NCBI GenBank assembly: GCA_938038825.1
Contig: CALHST010000157.1
Coordinates: 1 to 7,372, forward strand
Direction of reading: 5' to 3'
Length of the DNA: 7,372 nt
Source of the DNA: an uncultured Paracoccaceae bacterium
Lineage (GTDB): Bacteria; Pseudomonadota; Alphaproteobacteria; Rhodobacterales; Rhodobacteraceae
In this document: positions 1 to 5,956 of the stretch, in pieces
Layout: every line of letters starts with the position of its first letter
Position numbering within the stretch: the first letter of the stretch is position 1
Made by a program: the position numbers and the translations under genes
Notes under the pieces: model-generated
Database searches by the model: none
What the model was told of the DNA's origin: nothing
What the model saw: only the letters and a program-made list of their open reading frames with translations

Positions 1-291
1 AACGCGCGGCGAACGTAGTTTCCCGGCCACATCACCGATTGCTGCAGCATTCCGTGCAAGAGCTGAAAACCAAGTACTATTTACTGGATGCGGGTACTCC
101 ACCGCGCCTTGTGGTGCCAAATCGATCCATGTCCCGGCACGTAAGTACGTGACGGCATGTGTGCGCATGGAGCGTTGGCTTGTCCGGAAAAAGCCGAACG
201 GAGCACGAGGCGATGATGTCATAATTTTACCCGGTATTCGTATGGTGCGCTGTGCACCTTGGCTCCATTGAGCAAATGCACCGTTAGCGTT

Positions 292-319
292 GCGTTAATC
301 GTTAAAGATGAATTAACGC
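292..319. promoter_or_regulatory. Inverted repeat containing a CtrA-box-like TTAA-N7-TTAA
   Basis: GCGTTAAT at 292-299 and ATTAACGC at 312-319 form a perfect 8-bp inverted repeat with a 12-base spacer. Inside it, TTAA at 302-305 and TTAA at 313-316 are exactly seven bases apart, which matches the classic half-site spacing for the alphaproteobacterial regulator CtrA. A third TTAA lies at 295-298. No gene start is clearly attached to the site; the nearest candidate is the weak minus-strand frame beginning at 222. Binding by CtrA is inference only, since short AT-rich motifs also occur by chance. Confidence 0.3.
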
Positions 320-337
320 TGGCTCCGATCATATTGG

Positions 338-377
338 CACAGCTGATCGCTGTGTTTCATGGGCATGCGCTGTGAAA
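338..377. repeat. Pair of adjacent short inverted repeats
   Basis: CACAGC (338-343) and GCTGTG (349-354) form a perfect 6-bp inverted repeat around TGATC. Immediately after it, TTTCA (355-359) and TGAAA (373-377) form a second one. TGTGA-AA-TCACA at 371-382 is also close to palindromic, but its spacing is not that of a CRP site. There is no T-run for a terminator. The role is unknown: an operator or chance. Confidence 0.25.
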
Positions 378-509
378 TCACATAACCCTGATTATAAATT
401 GGGCGGATTGCGGCGGGGAAACTATGGGGCTACCTGAACCCGTTCTCTGTAATTATCGTTATTTTACAATGCATTGATGGGTTTCAAGTGTTCGTCCGAG
501 CATCTGAAT

Positions 510-521
510 GCAAACGTTTGC
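510..521. promoter_or_regulatory. 12-bp perfect palindrome resembling a LacI/PurR-family operator
   Basis: GCAAACGTTTGC is a perfect 12-bp palindrome that directly abuts the stop codon of the CcdB gene (522-524). The same core, with a central CG, is found in PurR boxes and related LacI/GalR-family operators, so it could be a binding site. It is a poor terminator, as it can form only a 4-bp stem with a 4-base loop and has no T-run. Its position downstream of ccdB leaves it without an obvious regulated gene. Confidence 0.3.
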
Positions 522-821
522 CTAAAATCCTTGCATCAACAGATCAATCGCACGTGTGATGGCGTCGCTGTCTTTTTCGACGTTATCCACCGGCGTTTTC
601 AGCAGCGTCGTGGGCACAGCGGCCATGAATTGTGTGACCATAACGACCGCAACACCGTCGATTTCAAAGGTGGGATTAAGCCTTTTGGCCGGCAGCGGGG
701 ACCGAGATTCGGGCAGCAATGGAACCACAACCCGCGTGTTTAGACCGCTCAGCAGATCCGTTTGCACATCCAGAAGATACCCATGACCAGAAGGATTAGG
801 AAAAACGTCGTATTTTGCCAT
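522..821 (-). CDS. ccdB: CcdB-family toxin of a type II toxin-antitoxin system
   Basis: The 99-residue protein matches the CcdB family in length (E. coli F-plasmid CcdB has 101) and in landmarks: an N-terminal strand followed by a GYLLDVQTDLL segment, a VVPLLPES stretch, FEIDGVAVVMVTQFMAAVP in the middle, and a C-terminal helix ending AIDLLMQGF. Well-studied CcdB proteins poison DNA gyrase (GyrA), killing cells that lose the antitoxin. I take the ATG at 821-819 as start; it overlaps the antitoxin stop by one base (TGATG), and no good Shine-Dalgarno sequence precedes it, so translation is probably coupled to ccdA. A TTG lies one codon upstream. The last three residues are Q-G-F where F-plasmid CcdB has W-G-I, residues required for gyrase poisoning, so activity may be altered. 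The family call is firm; the target is inferred. Confidence 0.88.
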   Translation of the reverse strand: MAKYDVFPNPSGHGYLLDVQTDLLSGLNTRVVVPLLPESRSPLPAKRLNPTFEIDGVAVVMVTQFMAAVPTTLLKTPVDNVEKDSDAITRAIDLLMQGF

Positions 822-1051
822 CAAAATTGACGAAACTGATCAAGAGGCAGACCGTTTTCTTCGACAAAGGCGTTAGAGCTTTCAAGAGCCGCCGCATTTT
901 CCGCCTGCCATTGTTTCGCTTTGGCTACGATAACAGCCCTGCGGACACCATCTTCGGCAGCCCGAGACACGTTTATTTTCAACGCCTTCGCTTCACTTAA
1001 CAAATGGCTGTCGAGTGACAAGTTGGTGGGCTTGCGTGTGTGCGCGTTCAT
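821..1051 (-). CDS. ccdA: CcdA-family antitoxin
   Basis: This 76-residue protein has the two-part build of CcdA. An N-terminal ribbon-helix-helix DNA-binding region (about residues 6-40, with KPTNLSLDSHLLSEAK followed by LKINVSRAAEDGV) would dimerise and bind the operon's own operator. A charged C-terminal tail (about 46-76, with QWQAEN, NAFVEENGLPL and a terminal FRQF) is the part that in known CcdA proteins is disordered alone and wraps the toxin. The start is an ATG with AGGAG nine bases upstream (1061-1065). It is the first gene of the ccdAB operon; its TGA shares a base with the toxin ATG. A strong-looking promoter and an inverted repeat lie just upstream, consistent with autoregulation. 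The tail closely matches the family consensus, so confidence is high. Confidence 0.9.
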   Translation of the reverse strand: MNAHTRKPTNLSLDSHLLSEAKALKINVSRAAEDGVRRAVIVAKAKQWQAENAAALESSNAFVEENGLPLDQFRQF

Positions 1052-1073
1052 TGGACTGATCTCCTAGGTCTTT

Positions 1074-1102
1074 AGGATATGTCCAAGGTCGATGCGCGTC
1101 AA
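1074..1102 (-). promoter_or_regulatory. Predicted sigma-70 promoter of ccdAB
   Basis: On the minus strand, TTGACG (1102-1097) is followed after exactly 17 bases by TATCCT (1079-1074). These are good -35 and -10 matches at ideal spacing. The -10 lies about 22 bases before the ccdA ATG, with AGGAG between them, giving a short leader. This indicates that ccdAB is transcribed on its own rather than only by read-through from the polysaccharide genes. Confidence 0.65.
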
Positions 1103-1103
1103 C

Positions 1104-1126
1104 TATGCGCATGTCGAATGCGCATA
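1104..1126. promoter_or_regulatory. Perfect 9-bp inverted repeat beside the ccdAB promoter (candidate operator)
   Basis: TATGCGCAT (1104-1112) and ATGCGCATA (1118-1126) are perfect inverted copies around the 5-base spacer GTCGA. The repeat begins one base upstream of the -35 element of the ccdAB promoter. A degenerate half copy, GATGCGCGTC (1091-1100), overlaps the -35. Ribbon-helix-helix antitoxins such as CcdA commonly bind short palindromes at their own promoter, so an operator is the best reading. An alternative is a hairpin ending the upstream polysaccharide operon, but no T-run follows it on either strand. Confidence 0.5.
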
Positions 1127-1154
1127 AATTTACCCCACCCCCATGGCAAACAGA

Positions 1155-1991
1155 TCACTCGTAAGGCACAAACGACGGCCGGGACTGCCGCAGGTCACGC
1201 AGACTTGGGATATTAGGTTTTGGTAACGTGATCTGCCCCTTGTTTTTACGCCGAAATTCCGCAGAAACCGCCGCGCGTGCTCTGTTGGCCTGCATCGTTT
1301 GGAACAGCATCCAATCCAGGAAGTTGTGGCGCATCAGAAAGTTTCGAAGCTGCGCATGGGAAAAGATGTCGCGATCAAAATGATAGAGCGCCGCATTGTG
1401 GACATCCGGCGTTGGTTGCGCCGCACCGCACATGCGGCTCAAGAGTTCGGGCAGGTCTTTGGGCGTGCCAATGAATTCGTACTTGCGCAAATGGGTCAAC
1501 AGCCGCCCGCTGTTCCAATCAAAATTCTTACCCAAGATCATGGAGGACTGAATGTTCAAAAACAGCCCGCGATCCGCCAACAAATTTTGAATGACCGCTG
1601 AGGGGTCGGAGTTGTCAGAATCCCGCAACCTCTTGGAAATGGACTGAATATAGGGGGGATGATTGTCATAAAACCGCCCGCCCTTGCGATGGATTTCCAA
1701 CAGCCAATTGTAGTGCGAACAGACATGGGACACCGGTTCGCGCATGATCGAAAAGAACCGCAAGGGGCGATCCGTGACCTGTTGCAGGCGTCCGCGCATC
1801 AGATGAAATGGCACATGCCCGGAAATCCAATCCACCTTTTCTGCAACCCGCTTTAGTTGCGCGCGACGCTCAATGATGCCTTCGCAATGCTCAAATCCGT
1901 GGTCAAAGTGGCGTTTCAGAACCGCGTTTACCGTTGATCCCGCAGTTTTGGGGATATGTACAAAGACGATAAGGGGGTTTTCAGAGGTCAT
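1155..1991 (-). CDS. PAPS-dependent carbohydrate sulfotransferase (sulfotransferase family 2-like)
   Basis: The 278-residue protein carries both signature PAPS-binding elements. FVHIPKTAGST (residues 10-20) is the 5'-phosphosulfate loop, with Lys15 the expected catalytic/PAPS-contacting lysine. FSIMREPVSHVCSHY (80-94) is the 3'-phosphate-binding segment, with Arg84 and Ser92 in the conserved positions. His59 (ISGHVPF) fits the catalytic-base region of the heparan-sulfate 2-O-sulfotransferase-like family. It would move sulfate from PAPS to a sugar in the cytoplasm. There is no signal peptide or membrane segment. The ATG at 1991 is supported by GAGAGGAAG upstream. It is the last gene of the five-gene minus-strand run, 21 bases after the RgpF-like gene, so the likely substrate is the polysaccharide made by its neighbours. 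The exact acceptor sugar cannot be read from sequence. Confidence 0.85.
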   Translation of the reverse strand: MTSENPLIVFVHIPKTAGSTVNAVLKRHFDHGFEHCEGIIERRAQLKRVAEKVDWISGHVPFHLMRGRLQQVTDRPLRFFSIMREPVSHVCSHYNWLLEIHRKGGRFYDNHPPYIQSISKRLRDSDNSDPSAVIQNLLADRGLFLNIQSSMILGKNFDWNSGRLLTHLRKYEFIGTPKDLPELLSRMCGAAQPTPDVHNAALYHFDRDIFSHAQLRNFLMRHNFLDWMLFQTMQANRARAAVSAEFRRKNKGQITLPKPNIPSLRDLRQSRPSFVPYE

Positions 1992-2012
1992 GATATGTCT
2001 TCCTCTCTTGGT

Positions 2013-3287
2013 TCAAATAAGACCGCGCAGAAACGCGCCGCGCTTCCAGCCGACCAGGACGTCACCGCCAAATGGCCGCGAATACAAAAGCCGTTTCAAA
2101 TCCTGCCCCTCGTCCGGAGGGAGTAGCCGCAACAGCGTATTGACATCGAGCGTGTTGAGAATGCCGCGATAGACGCAGTCCAGTTTCACAATCGGCAAAC
2201 CCAAATGCAGCAGCAATGCAGAATTTTGGTGGATTTGACTGTGCTGCCGGAAATTATCCACCAGTGACGATTTCACGATATCAAGCAGCGTCGCGGGATC
2301 AATCCGGTCTTGTTCCAAAAGCCGCGAATTCACTGCGTTCACCAGTTCGTCCAGTGTGGCAATAGAAATGCGACTGGCCGCGGCGCCAGACAGGGCATCT
2401 GTCCCGATTTGGATCTGCACATCCCCCAGAAAGTTCAACGACAATTCTTCTTCGATCTCTTCCATCGCCTTGATCAACGAAAACCGCCGTGCAGGTGTCA
2501 GCTGGCAGCGGCGCAACAGCGCTATGATCTTTTGCAACTGCTCTTGGTTCAGGTCTTCCAACATGGTTGCGTAACGAATGCTGTCATACAAAGCCTGGAA
2601 CTGGTCCGCCGAGCTGACACAGCGTTTCAGCGTTTTTGACAGACCCATTTCACCGCGCTTGATCACAGCCGGGCGTACATCACTTAACCGGTATTTCCGC
2701 CAATAGGTTTGAAAGGTTTTGTGACGTAGCACGTTGTTCGCAAGGGCGATGCAGAACGATCCCAGATGGTGATTGATTTCATAGTTTTCCGTGGCGCCCA
2801 ACGCTTCGATTGGGCTGTTCATCATATCGTTCAAAAAGGTTGGCACCCGTTCTGCACTGAAGAACACACTGTCATTCACCATCAGCAACCGTGGGCAGGT
2901 TTCGGACCAGTCTTGATCAAAGATGTACTGGAATCCCCATTGGAAACTGCCAAAATCCCGCCCGAAATTGTACCGTTCCACATAGGTGTCGCAAAAGGCA
3001 TCCATGGATGCGGGGTCTTTGAGCTTAAGGTTGTTGACCGCCAGAACATAATACCCCTGCGCGCGGGCCGCGGCCAAAAGATCCTGAATATCGCTGCGCA
3101 ATGTCCCTTTTTGGAACAGCGCAATCAGCAGGATTTTCTGACCAAGATACCGTTCGTTTTTATGGATCGTCGGCGTTTTCGACAGGCTTTTAAGGCGGTT
3201 CAATTCCGACAAAGCCGTCAGCCGCATCATATTTCCGGGGTACGAACACGCGGCCCTAACTTGCTGGAGAAAGGAAAAAGCTTTCAT
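2013..3287 (-). CDS. RgpF-like (rhamnan synthesis protein F family) glycosyltransferase
   Basis: This 424-residue protein matches the rhamnan-synthesis F family. After a basic N-terminal region, a Rossmann-like segment (KILLIALFQKGTL, about 51-63; GYYVLAVNNLKL, 78-89) leads into the family's hallmark YNFGRDFGSFQWG (106-118) and then LLMVNDSVFF (134-143). Next come GATENYE (164-170) and HHLGSFCIAL, matching the conserved late part of the domain. RgpF proteins act in building rhamnose-containing cell-wall or O-antigen glycans. The part after about residue 230 is mostly helical, rich in Leu and charged residues, and I do not recognise it. No membrane segment is evident. The ATG at 3287 has AGGA seven bases upstream. 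It lies 25 bases after the preceding GT2 gene, so it is probably co-transcribed. The linkage formed is unknown. Confidence 0.75.
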   Translation of the reverse strand: MKAFSFLQQVRAACSYPGNMMRLTALSELNRLKSLSKTPTIHKNERYLGQKILLIALFQKGTLRSDIQDLLAAARAQGYYVLAVNNLKLKDPASMDAFCDTYVERYNFGRDFGSFQWGFQYIFDQDWSETCPRLLMVNDSVFFSAERVPTFLNDMMNSPIEALGATENYEINHHLGSFCIALANNVLRHKTFQTYWRKYRLSDVRPAVIKRGEMGLSKTLKRCVSSADQFQALYDSIRYATMLEDLNQEQLQKIIALLRRCQLTPARRFSLIKAMEEIEEELSLNFLGDVQIQIGTDALSGAAASRISIATLDELVNAVNSRLLEQDRIDPATLLDIVKSSLVDNFRQHSQIHQNSALLLHLGLPIVKLDCVYRGILNTLDVNTLLRLLPPDEGQDLKRLLYSRPFGGDVLVGWKRGAFLRGLI

Positions 3288-3312
3288 GGATCATTCCTAT
3301 GGCTTCGACTTG

Positions 3313-4080
3313 TCATATTTTGTGCTCAAACGCGGTAACGCGCGTTGCGGGCGCGTTTTGGTTCTGCTGGGGCGGGCGTGGCGTGTCGGCCCTGCGTTTG
3401 GGCAGAAAAACACGGGCCAGAAAGGCGCAGAAATCCGCCCGCAAAACACCCAAATCGCTGTACTTTTTGCCGTTTCGAATAAGCCCGGCATAAGCCATCG
3501 CCTGTTCACTCACCTGCAGATCCTCTTGCACCACGGTTTCCAGCATGATGGTTTCAACGGCATACCCGCTGGGCAATTCGGTTTTCATGCAAGCACGCAC
3601 CGCGCGATCCGAAAAGATGCGCATCCCGGATTGCGTATCCCCGATCTGCACGCCAATGCGGTTTGACACCAGTTTCGAAAACACCTGATTGCGGATACGC
3701 CGCAGCCATCCGTATTTATGAAAATGTGGGGCCCGCGACAGGCTGACAAGGTCTTCGCCATTGTAGCGTGCCAGCGCGTGCATGAAGTTCCTTGGGTCAT
3801 GTTCCCCATCGGTGTCGATGGTTCCGATCACAAGGGCATGATGGTCAAGGCAATATCGAAACCCTGACCGCAATGCCGCGCCTTTTCCCATGTTTTTGTC
3901 GTGCCGCAACAGGACAACACCCTCTGTTTGGGGGTGTTGCAGTGCAACCTCTGATCCATCGTCGACCACAACGACCAAGTCGAATAGCAATGCTAGGTCT
4001 GTCACGATGGAACGCCACGTGTCCGCCTCATTAAATACGGGGGCCACAACAGCGGTTTTAATTGATTGAATCCCGGCCAA
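3313..4080 (-). CDS. GT2 glycosyltransferase, dolichyl/polyprenyl-phosphate mannosyltransferase-like (TTG start)
   Basis: This 255-residue GT-A enzyme of family GT2 shows AVVAPVFNEA (10-19), VVVVDDGS (36-43) for nucleotide-sugar binding, NMGKGAALRSGF (63-74), the metal-binding IDTDGEHDP (88-96; Asp89 and Asp91), and DTQSGMR (148-154). The last two motifs are typical of DPM1/polyprenyl-phosphate glycosyltransferases, which load a sugar onto a lipid carrier at the cytoplasmic membrane face. There is no C-terminal membrane segment, so it is a soluble DPM1-like type; the tail from about 228 is basic and Pro/Gln-rich. The start is TTG at 4080-4078, supported by GGAGAGG six bases upstream. It lies 91 bases after the preceding glycosyltransferase, a gap containing a near-duplicated sequence, and 25 bases before the RgpF-like gene. 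The donor sugar and lipid carrier are not identifiable. Confidence 0.8.
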   Translation of the reverse strand: MAGIQSIKTAVVAPVFNEADTWRSIVTDLALLFDLVVVVDDGSEVALQHPQTEGVVLLRHDKNMGKGAALRSGFRYCLDHHALVIGTIDTDGEHDPRNFMHALARYNGEDLVSLSRAPHFHKYGWLRRIRNQVFSKLVSNRIGVQIGDTQSGMRIFSDRAVRACMKTELPSGYAVETIMLETVVQEDLQVSEQAMAYAGLIRNGKKYSDLGVLRADFCAFLARVFLPKRRADTPRPPQQNQNAPATRVTAFEHKI

Positions 4081-4110
4081 TTTAAACCTCTCCGTTGAAA
4101 TGTGTATGTT

Positions 4111-4172
4111 TGTAAATGCGTCTGGTTCTGATGTTCCCGTTTGTTAAAAATATGTGTGTAAGTGCGTCTGGT
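4111..4172. repeat. Near-duplicated 16-bp direct repeat between two glycosyltransferase genes
   Basis: TGTAAATGCGTCTGGT (4111-4126) recurs as TGTAAGTGCGTCTGGT (4157-4172), with one mismatch and a 46-base period. Both copies are flanked by similar AT-rich ATGTG-type sequence. The right copy runs to the stop codon of the upstream gene on the minus strand; the left lies about 30 bases from the ribosome binding site of the TTG-start gene. It looks like a small tandem duplication that lengthened the 91-base gap, or a paired binding site. Confidence 0.55.
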
Positions 4173-5158
4173 CAGACCCTGTTCAAAACAGCAGCCAACC
4201 AAAATCCAGCGTTCCCAAGTCGGGTTTGATGATGCACGCCGCTGCTGAACAGCATTTTGATGCGCGTTCGGAATGAACTGCAGCGCGACGTTTTGAACGT
4301 TCTAAGAATAGAGGCGTTGTCCGGGGTCATCGTGATATGAGACCGATACAACGCCTGAATATTCTGTTCATTCCAGCTTTTGTATTGCCCGCGAAGTACC
4401 ATCATCAGGCGTGACAAGATGGCTTTGACACCTTCGCTTGCACCGATAACGTTGCCTTCGTGCTGGCGGTACAAAACCATGGGTTCCGTGTCATAAATGA
4501 CCTGCCCACCAGCCCCGGACACCACCTGATAAACCCACCAGTCATGTGAGGCGACAGAAAACGAGCCCTGCAGATTGGTCTTTAAAAGGCGCAGTGCTGC
4601 GTTGTTGTACAGCATCGTATTGCCACCGCCAATGTTCTGGACAATAGCGTTTTCAAAACTGGGCGCGCGCTTGAATTCGATGGATGGGCGCAAGGGGCGC
4701 AGTTGTCGCGTGCAAATCCACGTCCGACCGCAATAGAGAGCGGGAACATCCTCTGGAATGTCCGCCAACGCCGCGATGCCGCGTTCCAGTTTCCCGGGCA
4801 ACCAGCTGTCATCCTGATCAGCAAATGCCACAAAGGGCGTGTTCGCAGCCAAATTCCGAATGAGCGTCAGAAAGTTCTCCGCAAAGCCCTGCCGCGGCCC
4901 GTCTGTATGTGTCACGTCAATCTGTGGATTGGCCCGCGCGAAACAGGAAATCAGATCCTTACTATCGTCGCTGGACCCGTCGTCACCAATGAACAGAGAC
5001 CAATTGCGATGCGTTTGGTTTTTAAAGCTGACTAACTGATCCGGCAGCCATTCCGCGCCATTATAAACGGCCATCAAAATTGCGACGTTATTCGCATCCG
5101 GCACAGCATCTCTGTGGATGCGGCCCGCTTCGTGATTATGATTGTTACCCCCGGCCAT
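4172..5158 (-). CDS. GT2 glycosyltransferase, rhamnosyltransferase-like
   Basis: This protein of about 328 residues is a GT-A, family GT2 enzyme. Counting from the GTG at 5164, it has VAILMAVYNGAEWL (27-40), the nucleotide-binding GDDGSSDDS (60-68), and the catalytic metal motif FADQDDSW (114-121; Asp116 and Asp118). Further on, SHDWWVYQV and the YDTEPMVLYRQHEGNV block match the GT2 subgroup that includes O-antigen and S-layer glycan rhamnosyltransferases such as RfbF/WsaF. It would add a sugar, possibly rhamnose, to a growing polysaccharide in the cytoplasm. I chose the ATG at 5158 because AGAG lies about seven bases upstream; the GTG at 5164 is possible but too close to that site. It begins nine bases after the permease stop, so translation is probably coupled. 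It ends at TGA 4172-4174. The sugar specificity is inference. Confidence 0.85.
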   Translation of the reverse strand: MAGGNNHNHEAGRIHRDAVPDANNVAILMAVYNGAEWLPDQLVSFKNQTHRNWSLFIGDDGSSDDSKDLISCFARANPQIDVTHTDGPRQGFAENFLTLIRNLAANTPFVAFADQDDSWLPGKLERGIAALADIPEDVPALYCGRTWICTRQLRPLRPSIEFKRAPSFENAIVQNIGGGNTMLYNNAALRLLKTNLQGSFSVASHDWWVYQVVSGAGGQVIYDTEPMVLYRQHEGNVIGASEGVKAILSRLMMVLRGQYKSWNEQNIQALYRSHITMTPDNASILRTFKTSRCSSFRTRIKMLFSSGVHHQTRLGNAGFWLAAVLNRV

Positions 5159-5167
5159 TGTCACACT

Positions 5168-5956
5168 CTATATATTGATCAAATCGCGATAGGTGCGATC
5201 AAGAATAAGAAGACCCAATGCGAGCGTGCTGAAGCCAATTAAATAGACGAAACTTGGGGACACATAAGTCGCGTCATATGTCGCATACAGCCCGCTGCGC
5301 ATTTCTCCCGTGATGTGGTAGAGGGGATTCCACCAAAGGTAATCACGGAAAGCCGATGGGACGGATTCAAAGACAAAAAACAACCCTGACACGATGATCA
5401 GTGGCCGTGTGGCAACCTGCCAAAACCGCTCGTACACGGGAAAAGCCGTGCTAAGATAACAGTTTACAGTGCCCACCCCCAGTGCCAAGACAGACGCCAT
5501 CCCAATGGCGTTAGCGATGTGAACAAGGTCAAAATCCAGTGGCAGTTCATAAAACGCAAAGACCCCGGCGATGACAATCACCATCACCACAAGATGCGTC
5601 ACCACATTCAAAAGAAAACGCGCAAGGATGACGTCAACAAAGGTAATCACCGGATACGTCATCAATGGGCGAGAGAATCGAATCGCGCTTGCGACTTTAC
5701 CTGTCACATCCATAAACAGCATAAACGGCAAATATGCAGACGCGTAAAAAAGCACAAACGTTGTCCCTAAAGACGGCGCGCGAAACGCCAATGAAAATAC
5801 AACAGACAGCAGCCCAATAGCGGCTACCGGTTCTACAATGGCCCAAATGTATCCACCTGGCGACCGCCCAAAAGTAGTAATCATTTCGCGCACCATCATC
5901 GCAAAAATAGTCCGTATGGTCGCAAATCTCCGGGTTTTGTGAAGGGTGTTATACAT
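5168..5956 (-). CDS. kpsM: KpsM-type ABC-2 permease for capsular polysaccharide export
   Basis: This 262-residue integral membrane protein is a typical ABC-2 polysaccharide-export permease in length and plan. The short cytoplasmic N-terminus with MVREMITTFGRSPGGYIWA (21-39) followed by IVEP is the most recognisable KpsM/BexB/CtrC signature. About six membrane helices follow, near residues 36-58, 65-90, 103-138, 149-172, 180-202 and 236-254. It would pair with a KpsT-type ATPase to move lipid-linked polysaccharide across the inner membrane. The ATG at 5956 has an AAGGA (5971-5975) 14 bases upstream, which is rather distant. It is the first gene of the minus-strand run, transcribed away from the KpsE-type gene across a 105-base AT-rich spacer. 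Its ATPase partner probably starts at 7251 on the other strand. Confidence 0.88.
   Translation of the reverse strand: MYNTLHKTRRFATIRTIFAMMVREMITTFGRSPGGYIWAIVEPVAAIGLLSVVFSLAFRAPSLGTTFVLFYASAYLPFMLFMDVTGKVASAIRFSRPLMTYPVITFVDVILARFLLNVVTHLVVMVIVIAGVFAFYELPLDFDLVHIANAIGMASVLALGVGTVNCYLSTAFPVYERFWQVATRPLIIVSGLFFVFESVPSAFRDYLWWNPLYHITGEMRSGLYATYDATYVSPSFVYLIGFSTLALGLLILDRTYRDLINI

Larger units (their letters stand above)
1..521. other. Left-edge region without a recognisable gene
   Basis: I see no gene here that I can name. Two competing open frames run off the left edge: a minus-strand frame with an ATG at 222 that stays open to position 1 (74 codons, begins MTSSPRAPFG), and a plus-strand frame open from 2 to a TGA at 269-271 (89 codons, begins TRGERSFPA). 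A third plus frame is open from 3 to a TGA at 150-152. None has a clear ribosome binding site, a family motif or a decisive codon pattern, so at most one is real. From about 290 to 521 all frames are broken. That part holds several short inverted repeats, listed separately, and no tRNA- or rRNA-like structure. It may be a decayed or intergenic segment between the toxin-antitoxin module and a gene lying to the left. Confidence 0.5.

Noticed and set aside
371..382. TGTGA-AA-TCACA as a CRP/FNR-type site
   Set aside because: The half sites are separated by two bases, not the six needed for CRP, and no promoter is evident.
474..786. Plus-strand open frames of 76-89 codons overlapping ccdB
   Set aside because: They are antisense to a well-supported CcdB gene and have no recognisable motif or ribosome binding site.
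1104..1126. Inverted repeat as a rho-independent terminator of the polysaccharide operon
   Set aside because: The stem would be good, but no T-run follows on either strand, and its place next to the ccdAB promoter favours an operator.
2766..3338. Plus-strand open frame of 190 codons opposite the RgpF-like gene
   Set aside because: It lies antisense to a gene with clear family motifs, is rich in His/Gln/Phe in the manner of reverse-strand shadows, and matches no family I recognise.
3286..3666. Plus-strand frame of 126 codons opposite the DPM1-like glycosyltransferase
   Set aside because: The minus strand has the full set of GT2 motifs here; this is a shadow frame.
4002..4202. Minus-strand 66-codon frame across the glycosyltransferase junction
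   Set aside because: It overlaps both neighbouring genes in another frame and has low-complexity Thr/His/Asn content; the TTG-start gene with its ribosome binding site explains the region better.
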